64,000 nt of DNA, taken from NCBI RefSeq assembly GCF_012844225.1, contig NZ_JABAGQ010000013.1:81596-145595 (forward strand), given 5' to 3'. The stretch is from Rhodococcus sp. 105337. Lineage in GTDB: Bacteria; Actinomycetota; Actinomycetes; Mycobacteriales; Mycobacteriaceae. The translations under genes and the position numbers were made by a program. The notes below the pieces were generated by a model. It was not told the DNA's origin. It worked only from the letters and a program-made list of their open reading frames with translations, and searched no databases. This document shows positions 35,834 through 43,791 of the stretch, one piece after another (position 1 is the first letter of the stretch; each line of letters begins with the position of its first letter).

Positions 35834-36451
35834 GTGATATTTCTGAATACCTCGACGATCATCAATTCCCCGAACCTGAGGGCAGAATCGAAGATCTACT
35901 CATCATTCGGCCAGACCGTCCCCAGTGGCGAGATCGGTGTACGGGCGCGGTTGTTCAGTAGCGGAGCGTTGTGTGAAGCGACCACCTACAGGTACAACAC
36001 CGGGCCGGTCGCTCAGTTCACATACGGCACGACGAACACCTGTGGAGCTGGTTGGTACAACAGCCATGGATTCACCGCAGTGTGGGACGGCACCAGCACC
36101 TACAAGGAAGCACTGACGTTCCCGACCGATCCGCTGTGGTGGGAACCCGCGGCAGCCCGCAGCTCGACCACTGAACCCGAAGTCACCCCGGCGTCGATCC
36201 CCAGCGGCACGAACGCGGATGGCCTCACCTATGGATCTGGTGCGTCAGCCACGACGGAGGCGGACCTTCCGGACCTGGTAGCGGCGATCGGAGATGACGG
36301 GACGACACTGGGTTTCGTTCGCAAGTCCGATTTGGTCGAGGCTCCTGCTGCGAATCCAGAGGAAGCCAGCGCCGGTGCGAACGCTGGACGAACTGTTCCG
36401 CTTTTCGACGAGGACGGGCAAACGCAGGTGGGATCGTTCACACTGAGCTGA
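35834..36451 (+). CDS. Hypothetical secreted-like protein
   Basis: 205 residues with no recognised domain. The N-terminal half is rich in aromatic, Gly, Ser and Thr residues (YNTGPVAQFTYGTTNTCGAG, WYNSHGFTAVWDGTSTYKEA) and has two cysteines, the look of an exported domain, yet no signal peptide precedes it. The C-terminus ends VPLFDEDGQTQVGSFTLS, preceded by DLVAAIGDDGTTLGFVRKSD; this 'D.DG.T.iG.f' ending recurs in secreted Gram-positive proteins. GTG at 35834 follows AATAGT by 6 nt (leaderless). Either the 5' end is truncated or the true start is different. A strong terminator follows. Confidence 0.6.
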   Translation: MIFLNTSTIINSPNLRAESKIYSSFGQTVPSGEIGVRARLFSSGALCEATTYRYNTGPVAQFTYGTTNTCGAGWYNSHGFTAVWDGTSTYKEALTFPTDPLWWEPAAARSSTTEPEVTPASIPSGTNADGLTYGSGASATTEADLPDLVAAIGDDGTTLGFVRKSDLVEAPAANPEEASAGANAGRTVPLFDEDGQTQVGSFTLS

Positions 36452-36472
36452 TATTCACTGCGGCTTGATGCA

Positions 36473-36523
36473 GATGCCGTTCGTGGTGACCGAGGATTAA
36501 TAATTGTCGCCACGAACGGCATC
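36473..36523 (+). terminator. Intrinsic terminator with 14-bp stem
   Basis: GATGCCGTTCGTGG at 36473-36486 and its exact complement at 36510-36523 enclose a 23-nt loop and are followed by gtgTTTT. The stem extends a little further with mismatches. It ends the transcript of the unknown gene at 35834. Confidence 0.78.
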
Positions 36524-36567
36524 GTGTTTTGTGGTCCGTGTGATGCCCTTGCAGAATGGAGAGTGCT

Positions 36568-37356
36568 GTGTCCTTCCCCGACGTTGAGTTTCCCTTGTTC
36601 CGGCTCGAGTACAGCAACGACGAAGTGTGGACCGAGATCGTGCAGGGGGCACTGGGTGTCGGGTCTGAGCGCACCGATCCGCTGACTGTCGTCGAAGGCC
36701 CGGAGTTCGATGGTGTGGATGTGGACGAGCTGTTGGCCCGCCTCAACGAGGACGATCCGGGCTATCTGTTCGTTGCCGTGGCGGACGAGCGGACCATCGA
36801 GGACCTGGAGCATCCGTTTCTGATCATCGCCGCCGCTAAACCATCGAGCAGACTGCGGGTCTCCGCGGACGCGGTGGCCTCTGTCGCCTCCAACCTGTTG
36901 CTAGGCAATCTGAGTCTCAAGGACTTCACGGCGGCCTCGGACTCGACCGGGACCTATCGGGCACCGGAGCGCGCCGAGGAGCCCCAGGAGCGGACCGTTC
37001 AGGTGGACGAGATCGTCGAGGTGATGGGACAGGGGCCGTGGCCGGGCCCGCTCGAAGCGTTTCGCATAGATCTGCTCGACTACCGTGCGCGGGCCGGATT
37101 CCGGGTGTTCACAACGCTCATCGACGCACAGAGCGCGCGGGAACGAAAGTCCAAACGCCCGGTGTCGTACTACGCGAAGTACTGGGATGTGTACGGACAT
37201 AACGAATATCTCGACGCGTTGCGTGAGTCCGGTCGGGTGCTGGCCTTCTCGATCCACCTTCCGACCGGATTCAGCGGGAGCCGGTGGGACGCGATACTCG
37301 ACCCGTCCACCCTTCGGGTGCTTGGTGCCGAGCGGTGGTTGAAGCACAGCATGTAA
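36568..37356 (+). CDS. DUF6924 domain protein
   Basis: 262 residues from GTG 36568, which has GGAG 6 nt upstream; ATG at 36556 lacks a ribosome binding site. The N-terminal ~130 residues have the DUF6924 pattern: RLEYSNDEVWTEIVQGALG, VVEGPEFDGVDVDELLARL, YLFVAVADERTIEDLEHPFL, then ASNLLLGNLSLKDFTAASD. The C-terminal half (GPWPGPLEAFRIDLLDYRAR, YYAKYWDVYGHNEYLDAL) has no recognised domain. Function unknown; actinobacterial DUF6924 proteins are common and often single. It is followed by a decayed region. Confidence 0.65.
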   Translation: MSFPDVEFPLFRLEYSNDEVWTEIVQGALGVGSERTDPLTVVEGPEFDGVDVDELLARLNEDDPGYLFVAVADERTIEDLEHPFLIIAAAKPSSRLRVSADAVASVASNLLLGNLSLKDFTAASDSTGTYRAPERAEEPQERTVQVDEIVEVMGQGPWPGPLEAFRIDLLDYRARAGFRVFTTLIDAQSARERKSKRPVSYYAKYWDVYGHNEYLDALRESGRVLAFSIHLPTGFSGSRWDAILDPSTLRVLGAERWLKHSM

Positions 37357-37515
37357 AGCTGATCGATGAGAGAACCAGCTGGCGAACCGACTGCGGCGAC
37401 ACGCAGGGACGTGTCATCAATGCAGTTCAACGCCCTGTTCTCTTCCCAGCTCTCGGGAGCCGTCGGTGGTCACGACTAGCGTTTGTGGTGTACCTGCGAG
37501 GGCGGAGGTCTGATC

Positions 37516-37825
37516 GTGTGTGGACGATATGCAAGTCCCACCCCGATATCTGCCTTCCCCCAGCACTGGAGGTGATCTGCTCGCGGTGTATGACGCGGCC
37601 GCGGCGGTGGGGGAGGAGCTGCCGCCGTCGTACAACGTCGCCCCGACACAGCAGGTGAACGTGGTGCTCGAACGCGCGCCCCGCGACGAACCCGGTGCCT
37701 AACCTGTCCGAATGGTCAACTCCCAGGTCACATGGGGTTTGCCGTCGTGGGCGAAGGATCCGAAGATCGGGTCGCGGATGATCAACGCCCGGTCGGAGAC
37801 GATCACGAGCATTATCTGCCCGTGA
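37516..37825 (+). pseudogene. Decayed SRAP (YedK/HMCES-like) gene
   Basis: Three successive reading frames together give the signature of an SOS-response-associated peptidase/abasic-site-binding protein. GTG 37516 starts MCGRYASPT with the catalytic Cys2, then stops at 37573-37575. A second frame reads DLLAVYDAAAAVG and PPSYNVAPTQQVNVVLERA up to TAA at 37702. A third reads WGLPSWAKDPKIGSRMINAR. The C-terminal half, with the conserved DGYYEW region, is absent. The gene is frameshifted at least twice and truncated. The following 37826-38079 keeps one open stretch (FAGASTAGRMLEVLEHHVG) that I could not assign. Confidence 0.8.
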
Positions 37826-38079
37826 CTCGTCGATTGGCGATGTGGGTAGGCTTCTGAGCTGCCAAGCGTGCCCACAAGCGGTTCGGAGCCGATTCGAGGT
37901 ACCTTCGGCACGAGTTTGCAGGTGCATCCACTGCCGGCCGGATGCTTGAAGTGCTCGAGCATCATGTCGGCGTCGTCGCTGATCTTCCGACCGCCTTCGG
38001 ATACTTGGCCGCCAACCTGGCTGCAGCGCAACCGCTCGACCGGGTGTGAGGTGACGGCGAAAGTCGCGTCGGCCGGCGT

Positions 38080-38967
38080 TCAGTCCCGAGTCGCTGACCG
38101 GCGATTCGACGTATCGGACGTTGCGGCGGATTCGTCATCACGACGGGTCAGCATTGTGCGCATCCGGGTCGGTTCGTCGACGTACACGCTGATGCGACTG
38201 ATCTTTTCGGTTTTTCGCCGGGAGGGTAGGAGAGCGGGGAGTCGAGCGGGGACCGGGCGGGCAAGAGTCAGATCGACGTTCGTCCCGTCGGGGTTGGGGA
38301 GGTACAGGCGATCGTCCTTGATTGCCGGCGCGGTCTCGGTGAAGCGGCGGCCGACGGTGACCGATTCGATGTCGACCCGATCGACAACAGCCACCACCGA
38401 GCCGGATTGACGGAGAACAAGCGACGTGTCGGTCAGGTAGTGCGGGTTGGTGCGATGAATCGCCAAGTAGCCGAACAGCACGACCATCGACCAGACCGAG
38501 ACGACCGCGAGGCTCACTCGAAGCCACATCCACGGCAGAAGCAGATGCAGCACCACGATCTCGACGACGGTTGCGACCGCGAAGGCCACCGGCAGCACGA
38601 GCGTTCCTTTGTGCGCACCGAGAACGGTCGCGCCCGGTTCGACTCCCGAATGACGTCCACGGATCCACAGCCACAGCGCTCGGTACGCCCTGATCTCGGC
38701 GCGGATGAACAACCGGATCGGAGAATGGCCGAGCGCGGTCGCGACCGCGTCCCGAAGCCCGGCACCGTTGCGGCACTGAATCACGATCGCGAGGAGAAAC
38801 GCGATGATCACCGCGCACCCGAGAGGAACCTCCACTGCCACGAACAACAGCACCGCCTGACGCGTACTGATCACACCGGCCACCAACAAGGTGGCGTCGA
38901 CAACGAGAACGACCGCCGTCACCACTTGCGTCACTCGTTCGAATCGTCGTATCCGGTCGATCACCAT
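38080..38967 (-). CDS. Membrane protein coupled to MerR regulator
   Basis: 295 residues with four hydrophobic segments (VVTAVVLVVDATLLVAGVIS, AVLLFVAVEVPLGCAVIIAF, VLPVAFAVATVVEIVVLHLL, RVSLAVVSVWSMVVLFGYLA) and a soluble C-terminal half. That half (NPHYLTDTSLVLRQSGSVVA) looks like a small beta-rich PH-like domain. The start overlaps the MerR stop by one base (TGATG), so both are expressed together. No transporter or enzyme motif was found. A role in responding to the MerR signal is only inferred. Confidence 0.72.
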   Translation of the reverse strand: MVIDRIRRFERVTQVVTAVVLVVDATLLVAGVISTRQAVLLFVAVEVPLGCAVIIAFLLAIVIQCRNGAGLRDAVATALGHSPIRLFIRAEIRAYRALWLWIRGRHSGVEPGATVLGAHKGTLVLPVAFAVATVVEIVVLHLLLPWMWLRVSLAVVSVWSMVVLFGYLAIHRTNPHYLTDTSLVLRQSGSVVAVVDRVDIESVTVGRRFTETAPAIKDDRLYLPNPDGTNVDLTLARPVPARLPALLPSRRKTEKISRISVYVDEPTRMRTMLTRRDDESAATSDTSNRRSATRD

Positions 38968-39782
38968 CAGATGTCCTCCGGATTGGAGGACCGGGTGAAC
39001 AGTTCTCGCTGCACCCGGAGAATGACCTCACGTTGTGCGGGGTCGGGAATCAGTTCGTCGAGCGCCAAAGTCCCGGCAACCCCGCCACCCTCCTCGTCGG
39101 CACCGTCGGAGGGCTCGATGATCCCCATCTGCTGTTGATCGAAGAACTCGAGAAGTCGGGTTGCGAGTGCATCGATCTCCGACTCGACCGAGTCCGGGCT
39201 GCACCCTTCGAGTTGTGACCAGTGCGCAAGTAGCTTCAGGTACCGCTCGCGCCGGAGGTCGTCGATCATCGTTGCCTCGTAGCCCGTGAGCAGGAACTCG
39301 GGCGCGCTCCCCGACATCGAGAGGACTTCGACGAGGTCCCGGTCCAGCCGAAGAGCCGAACCGACCTCGACGGACGGAGCGCCGTCGATGGCGTCGGACA
39401 AGGCCGTGGCCAGTCCCGCGGGCAGCGCTGAGATCGGATTGCCGCGATCAACCTCGGCGAGCATCGCGGTGAGCTGCATCTTCTTGCGTGCGAGGATGTT
39501 CTGTTCCTTCTCGATGCCGGCGATCAAAGCCCGAAGGTCCGCGGCGACGTCGCGTTCGTCTTCACTCGATCTTTCGTCGGAGAGGATGGCGGCGACCGAC
39601 CCGAGAGGAACTCCACTGGTCGCCAGCCAGCGGATTCGCATCAAGCGGACAGCGTCGGTGAGGGTGTATTCACGGTAGCCGTTGGATCGACGCCGCGGCT
39701 CGTTCAGCAGGCCGAGTCGGTGGTAGTGCCGCACGGTCCGCGTCGTTGTGCCGGCAAATTCGGCGAGCTGGCCTATTCGCAT
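38967..39782 (-). CDS. MerR-family transcriptional regulator
   Basis: 271 residues. The N-terminal MerR winged helix reads MRIGQLAEFAGTTTRTVRHY then HRLGLLNEPRRRSNGYREY, followed by a dimerisation helix (LRALIAGIEKEQNILARKKM). The large C-terminal domain is helical (YLKLLAHWSQLEGCSPDSVE) and resembles TipAL-like drug-sensing domains in size. A palindrome TGAC-N5-GTCA lies 18 nt upstream of the start. The coupled membrane protein is the likely target. Confidence 0.88.
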   Translation of the reverse strand: MRIGQLAEFAGTTTRTVRHYHRLGLLNEPRRRSNGYREYTLTDAVRLMRIRWLATSGVPLGSVAAILSDERSSEDERDVAADLRALIAGIEKEQNILARKKMQLTAMLAEVDRGNPISALPAGLATALSDAIDGAPSVEVGSALRLDRDLVEVLSMSGSAPEFLLTGYEATMIDDLRRERYLKLLAHWSQLEGCSPDSVESEIDALATRLLEFFDQQQMGIIEPSDGADEEGGGVAGTLALDELIPDPAQREVILRVQRELFTRSSNPEDI

Positions 39783-39799
39783 GAATCAAGTCTCAACTA

Positions 39800-39812
39800 T
39801 GACGCAAGGTCA
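39800..39812. promoter_or_regulatory. MerR-type operator
   Basis: TGACGCAAGGTCA, an inverted repeat of TGAC/GTCA spaced by 5 nt, lies just upstream of the MerR start and overlaps tandem TTGACC repeats reading on the minus strand. Placement fits autoregulation. Confidence 0.6.
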
Positions 39813-40020
39813 AGGTCAAGGGTTCCCCTGCCCACACCGGCGCTTTCGAGGAGTCGCCGGGCACGACGACCACGCATCCAGCTGCGGGTCTGTAGCTGTT
39901 CTCTTTGTTTCAAACCTGTTGGCCCGTGAACAACCCCGCGTGTTCTGTGAACCGGGCTGCAATGGGGACGAAACATGGTCTCGGTAGCCTGGTCGCTCCG
40001 ACACCGACCGGAGGCTCATT

Positions 40021-41388
40021 GTGCCTGAACAGTTCTCACGGAATGCGGCAGAACTTCTCACGAGGGGTCTCGGCCGTCGCCGTTTCATTCAGAGCGTGGT
40101 AGCGGTCGGTGCCGGCGTGGGTGTGGCAGGGGCAGCCGCGGCGTGCTCGGACGCATCAGCGGGACCGACAGTTTCCTCACCTGCTCTGCCGTATGCGGGC
40201 GGGATTCCGATCCTGCAGCCGGGCCAAGGTGACCGGTCCGGCGACATATACCTGGGATCGCTCCCCGACGAAGTGCTCTGGGGCTACGTGCCGAATGTGC
40301 ACACCAGTCCGGTGGTCCAGATGAGGTCGGGACAGACAATCACCATCGACACCGTCTCCCACGAGGGAATACTCGAAGACCAGGGCCGCAACCCCATCGA
40401 CTACTTCGGTACGAAAGGTGTCGCCGCCGGCGACGTGCTCCAGGACGCTGCGGCGATCGCCGCCGAATACAACCGCACACCACGTGATTTCGGCAAGGAT
40501 GGACCCCACGTAGTCACCGGACCGGTCTTCGTCGAAGGTGCCGAACCCGGCGATGTCCTCAAGATCGAGACCTTGGAGATCATCCCCCGAGTTCCGTACG
40601 GTGTCGTCTCCAGTCGGCACGGCAAGGGTGCGCTTGCGAGGACCGGTGACGGTGGCGCACCCGCGGGTATCGAGATCGCCGAGGTGATGCCACCGGTCTC
40701 CACAGACGGGCGAACCGGTGCCGATCCCACCTCGCACGGCAACGTATCGGTCTTCACGACCATCGAAAACGGGCTGGGCGTCATGCCCTTCGGGCAGAAC
40801 TCCCGCGTCCGGTTTCCACTCCGCCCGTTCATGGGCATGATGGGCGTCGCATTTTCCACCGACGTCGATCCGACCTCACCCAACTCGAACTCGATTCCGC
40901 CGACACTGGGTGGTGGCAACATCGATATCCGGTTGCTGGGCGAAGGTTCTTCCTTCTACCTGCCCGTCTTCGCCCCCGGCGCACTCTTCTACGTCGGCGA
41001 CCCGCACATGGCAATGGGGGACGGTGAAGTGGCGCTCACCGCAATGGAAGGTTCACTGCGCGGGACCTTCCGACTGACCGTCTGCAAGCCCGGGTCAGGA
41101 GATGCACCGAGTGTCGCCTACGGCTACCCGTTCGCGGAAACAACCGACTCTTGGATCCCCATCGGGCTGTCCGATCCCGACGGCGCGATCGACGGTCAGA
41201 GCAGCGATCTCGATATCGCGATGCGGCGGGCTGTCGTCAATGCTCTGGACTTCCTCGAAAAGGACCAGGGCATGGACCGCGCGACCGCGTACGCGTATCT
41301 CTCGGCAGCGGCCGACTTCACGGTGTCGCAGGTCGTCGACCGGACCGTGGGCGTTCACGGGCAGATCTACAAGGATCATTTCAGCTGA
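40021..41388 (+). CDS. Acetamidase/formamidase family Tat lipoprotein
   Basis: 455 residues. The N-terminus is a twin-arginine signal (GRRRFIQSVVAVGAGVG) ending in a lipobox-like AAAC at about residue 42, so the protein is probably exported folded and lipid-anchored. The body belongs to the FmdA/AmdA family: VVQMRSGQTITIDTVSHEGI, VVTGPVFVEGAEPGDVLKIE, PFMGMMGVAFS, GGNIDIRLLGEGSSFYLPVF, GDPHMAMGDGEVALTAMEGS. Typical members are cytoplasmic amidases without a signal. GTG 40021 has GGAGG 6 nt upstream. It might hydrolyse an amide outside the cell before uptake; linkage to the island is only positional. Confidence 0.85.
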   Translation: MPEQFSRNAAELLTRGLGRRRFIQSVVAVGAGVGVAGAAAACSDASAGPTVSSPALPYAGGIPILQPGQGDRSGDIYLGSLPDEVLWGYVPNVHTSPVVQMRSGQTITIDTVSHEGILEDQGRNPIDYFGTKGVAAGDVLQDAAAIAAEYNRTPRDFGKDGPHVVTGPVFVEGAEPGDVLKIETLEIIPRVPYGVVSSRHGKGALARTGDGGAPAGIEIAEVMPPVSTDGRTGADPTSHGNVSVFTTIENGLGVMPFGQNSRVRFPLRPFMGMMGVAFSTDVDPTSPNSNSIPPTLGGGNIDIRLLGEGSSFYLPVFAPGALFYVGDPHMAMGDGEVALTAMEGSLRGTFRLTVCKPGSGDAPSVAYGYPFAETTDSWIPIGLSDPDGAIDGQSSDLDIAMRRAVVNALDFLEKDQGMDRATAYAYLSAAADFTVSQVVDRTVGVHGQIYKDHFS

Positions 41389-41550
41389 TCATTGCGTGCG
41401 GCGGACGGCGCCGTTCGCGTGCAGAAGGGCGAGCTTCCTCACTTGTTCGCGCCTGGTCGAGGAGTGCAGTGACCAGCCTTGCAGTGCGCCGCGAACCGAC
41501 CAACCAATCGTCGAGATCTGCCGCGACGAGATGCCGATCCTGCTCTCGAC

Positions 41551-41785
41551 CGGTTGTCAGCGGCGTGTCACCCACTTGTTGGCCAACCGGTTGAGCCTTG
41601 CGGGTGAGCACTGCGCGACTGCGGCGAGCACTCGCGCCTGCCATCCCACCGTACGGTGCACCCCGCCCCAGGCGCGCCCCGCATTGTGGCGGCCGAGGAT
41701 TGTGCCCGTGACGTCGACGTAAATGATCAGGCGGTGCCGTTTTCCCGGGGTTTCCTCGAACGGACCCGTCGACAGGATTGCAGTC
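41551..41785 (-). pseudogene. Decayed, internally deleted copy of the SDR at 63002-63769
   Basis: 41551-41662 aligns with 62996-63107 at about 90% identity by hand, including 25 identical bases across the SDR stop codon. After a deletion of roughly 320 nt it resumes near 41683, matching the region around 63424-63520 with lower identity. Same orientation as the intact gene. It encodes no usable product and is best explained as a leftover of a duplication or recombination event at the island's edge. Confidence 0.82.
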
Positions 41786-41794
41786 CCTGATCAT

Positions 41795-41835
41795 CGCGTT
41801 GGTTGCCAGGTGTGATGATCCTGGCAACCAACGCG
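41795..41835. terminator. 16-bp perfect hairpin
   Basis: CGCGTTGGTTGCCAGG at 41795-41810 and its exact complement at 41820-41835 surround a 9-nt loop. It lies about 100 nt past the stop of the last island gene (minus strand) and could be its terminator, though there is no T-tract. A mobile-element end is the alternative. Confidence 0.6.
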
Positions 41836-41932
41836 CATAGTGGCGAAGGCTCGATCGAGGGCGAAATGCGCGACTTCTAGCGGCGCCGCCGAACGGACTC
41901 GCGCTGTAGAGCGGATTCCCTCATCGGAGCTT

Positions 41933-42334
41933 TCATACGCTCGGACGCGACCCGCCGACAATGCCTTCCGCTTCGATCTCAACCTTGAGTCCGGGTTCGA
42001 CCAACGCGCACACCTGCACGAGAGTGGAACACGGGAAATCGCCGACGAACATTTCCGCGCGAGCGCGACCAACGGCAACCTTGTCGGCGATATCGGTGAG
42101 GTACACCCGTAGGACGAGGATGTCGTCGACGACCGCCCCGCAGGCTTCGGTCAATTCCTGTACACGTCGGAAGGCCTCGACCGCCTGTGCATAGGCGTCC
42201 TCACGGCCCACCACACCCTCGGGCGAACCGGCATGCATGCCGGAGATGAAAAATCTGTCGCCAACGACCCGCGCGTTGGAGAACATGCCGGGCCGGGGAG
42301 CGTCCGGGACGCCGATAGCGGAAATGCGAGTCAT
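41933..42334 (-). CDS. RidA/YjgF-family protein (island, distal)
   Basis: 133 residues of the Rid family: FSNARVVGDRFFISGMHAGS, AYAQAVEAFRRVQELTEACG, DDILVLRVYLTDI and the strand CSTLVQVCALVEPGLKVEIE. The usual arginine near the end (R-x-x-V) is not obvious: TLVQVCAL replaces the R(x)tvqV pattern of archetypal RidA, so it may belong to a different Rid subgroup. Family members deaminate imines or 2-aminomuconate-type enamines. ATG at 42334 overlaps the upstream stop by ATGA. Last gene of the island operon. Confidence 0.83.
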   Translation of the reverse strand: MTRISAIGVPDAPRPGMFSNARVVGDRFFISGMHAGSPEGVVGREDAYAQAVEAFRRVQELTEACGAVVDDILVLRVYLTDIADKVAVGRARAEMFVGDFPCSTLVQVCALVEPGLKVEIEAEGIVGGSRPSV

Positions 42335-42702
42335 GTCGTGGCCGTCCGTGCATCCGATTCGCGGGTCAAACGTTCCCGGACGGGAACGAAGTCGTAAGTC
42401 GGGTAAAACTCGGTGGTGAACACGCCCCATGCGCGTCGTTCGAGTTCCACGTTCACCGAATTCAACTTCGATGCCGGAAGCCGGAGCGTGACGATCTGGC
42501 CCAGGCCCATCGCGACCACCCATGACACGATCTCGCAACCTTCGGGCGGGAATCCGTGCCACCAGTCGGCTTCGTCGAGTTTGCCCTGCAGTTCGCCCAT
42601 GTTCTGCGACTGGTCGTGCCGTAGGAACACCGTCAGCATCAAGGTGCCCGAACCGGAGGTATTCATGTCCGCCGGAATAGTCGCGGTTTCAGTAGTGGTC
42701 AT
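42331..42702 (-). CDS. Small unknown protein next to Rieske oxygenase
   Basis: A 123-residue protein that I do not recognise. It reads SGTLMLTVFLRHDQSQNMGE, then HGFPPEGCEIVSWVVAMGLG, QIVTLRLPASKLNSVNVELE and ERRAWGVFTTEFYPTYDFVP. The alternating strands and helices suggest a ferredoxin-like dimeric alpha-beta barrel. Both ends overlap neighbours by ATGA, so it is made stoichiometrically with the Rieske oxygenase and RidA. A ring-product isomerase or binding role is possible but unsupported. Confidence 0.7.
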   Translation of the reverse strand: MTTTETATIPADMNTSGSGTLMLTVFLRHDQSQNMGELQGKLDEADWWHGFPPEGCEIVSWVVAMGLGQIVTLRLPASKLNSVNVELERRAWGVFTTEFYPTYDFVPVRERLTRESDARTATT

Positions 42703-43790
42703 ACGAGCTCACCGGCCAGGATCGCGGCCTGCTTCTTCGCATCCGCCCGGTAGATGCGCCGGATGCGCGACACCCCGAGGTCGTGCTGGTAGAGGTGTTC
42801 GTCGACATCGGCGTCGTCGGCGAGTACTTCGAGCACGACACGATCCTGCTCGAGAACCTCCCAGTGTTTTGCCTCGAGGCGCGTGCGATACAGGAAGCGC
42901 CACACCTCTCGCTCCCATCCCTGCACTTTGCGGGTGCGCCAGTGGAAGATCGCCGAGTTGTGCTCGTCGACGGGGCAGGACATACCCACGATTCCGAAGA
43001 CTCCTCCGGGGCCGGCATTTTCGGCGTATGGAATCTCCAGGTCGACGTAGTCCATGGATCCGCGGACGTACTCGACCCAGTCGAAGTTCTTGCCACGCTG
43101 GTCGGTCTTCTCGAAGAAGAAGCCGCGGTCGGTTTCACGGATTCGGAAGCGTGCAGAGGTGTCTCCTGCAAACATCGAGTGCGAATCGCGATGCAGGAAC
43201 GCACCATGCATGGGGTCGAGAACATTGTCCATGTAGAACCGCCACGGGCCCGCCCACTCGGCGTAGTTGGGAAACCACGAGTGTTCAGGTGACGCGAGGC
43301 GGTCAGGCAGAATGAATGGAGTCGGTTCGGAGTCGGCGGTGAGCGGGACGAACGCGAAGATGGTGTCGGCGGCTTCGACAACCTTCAGCGACACTGTGGC
43401 CTGCTTGCCTTCGAGAGCGCAACCCGGCATGCCGGGGACCGAAACGACCTTGCCGGTGCCGTCGACCTGGACGCCGTGGTACGCGCACGCGACCCGATCG
43501 CCGAGGTGCTGTCCGACGGACAGCGGGGCGCTGCGATGGGGACACCGATCTTCGAGCATGTGAACGACGCCCTGCGCGTCACGGAACAGCAGCCAGTCGA
43601 TATTGAGTCGCTTGACCTTCTTCATCTCCCCGGACCCGACCATGCGAGAGGGAAGAATGGGGTACCAGCGGTCGCGCAGGCCGTACTTTGCCAGATCGTC
43701 GGCAGTCATCTCGCCGCGGATACCCACTGCGCGGCGGGAGCCGCCTCCGGTGCCGGTCGTTGAAGCGGTAGTGGTTGTAATCGTGGTCAT
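42699..43790 (-). CDS. Rieske non-heme iron oxygenase, catalytic subunit
   Basis: 363 residues. The Rieske [2Fe-2S] motif is CPH (Cys83, His85) with CAYH (Cys102, His105). The mononuclear-iron site is DxxHxxxxH at Asp192, His195 and His200 (NVLDPMHGAFLH). Overall it resembles single-component alpha subunits of the phthalate-4,5-dioxygenase/toluenesulfonate-oxygenase type (alpha-3 enzymes with no beta subunit). The reductase is encoded at 49711. It would hydroxylate an aromatic ring or demethylate/ipso-attack a substituent; the substrate is unknown. ATG 43790 follows GGGAG. Confidence 0.92.
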   Translation of the reverse strand: MTTITTTTASTTGTGGGSRRAVGIRGEMTADDLAKYGLRDRWYPILPSRMVGSGEMKKVKRLNIDWLLFRDAQGVVHMLEDRCPHRSAPLSVGQHLGDRVACAYHGVQVDGTGKVVSVPGMPGCALEGKQATVSLKVVEAADTIFAFVPLTADSEPTPFILPDRLASPEHSWFPNYAEWAGPWRFYMDNVLDPMHGAFLHRDSHSMFAGDTSARFRIRETDRGFFFEKTDQRGKNFDWVEYVRGSMDYVDLEIPYAENAGPGGVFGIVGMSCPVDEHNSAIFHWRTRKVQGWEREVWRFLYRTRLEAKHWEVLEQDRVVLEVLADDADVDEHLYQHDLGVSRIRRIYRADAKKQAAILAGELV

Positions 43791-43791
43791 G

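Larger units (their letters stand above)
41389..41932. other. Island left boundary region without an intact gene
   Basis: Between the acetamidase and the first island gene lie a decayed SDR fragment (41551-41785), a 16-bp-arm hairpin (41795-41835), and two near-identical 13-mers, CTGATCATTGCGT at 41385-41397 and CTGATCATCGCGT at 41787-41799, that bracket the fragment in direct orientation. 41400-41550 shows no recognisable gene. Confidence 0.6.

Noticed and set aside
41400..41550. A short minus-strand open stretch next to the SDR fragment
   Set aside because: It continues antisense from the pseudogene frame and has no recognisable start, domain or homologue in the window.
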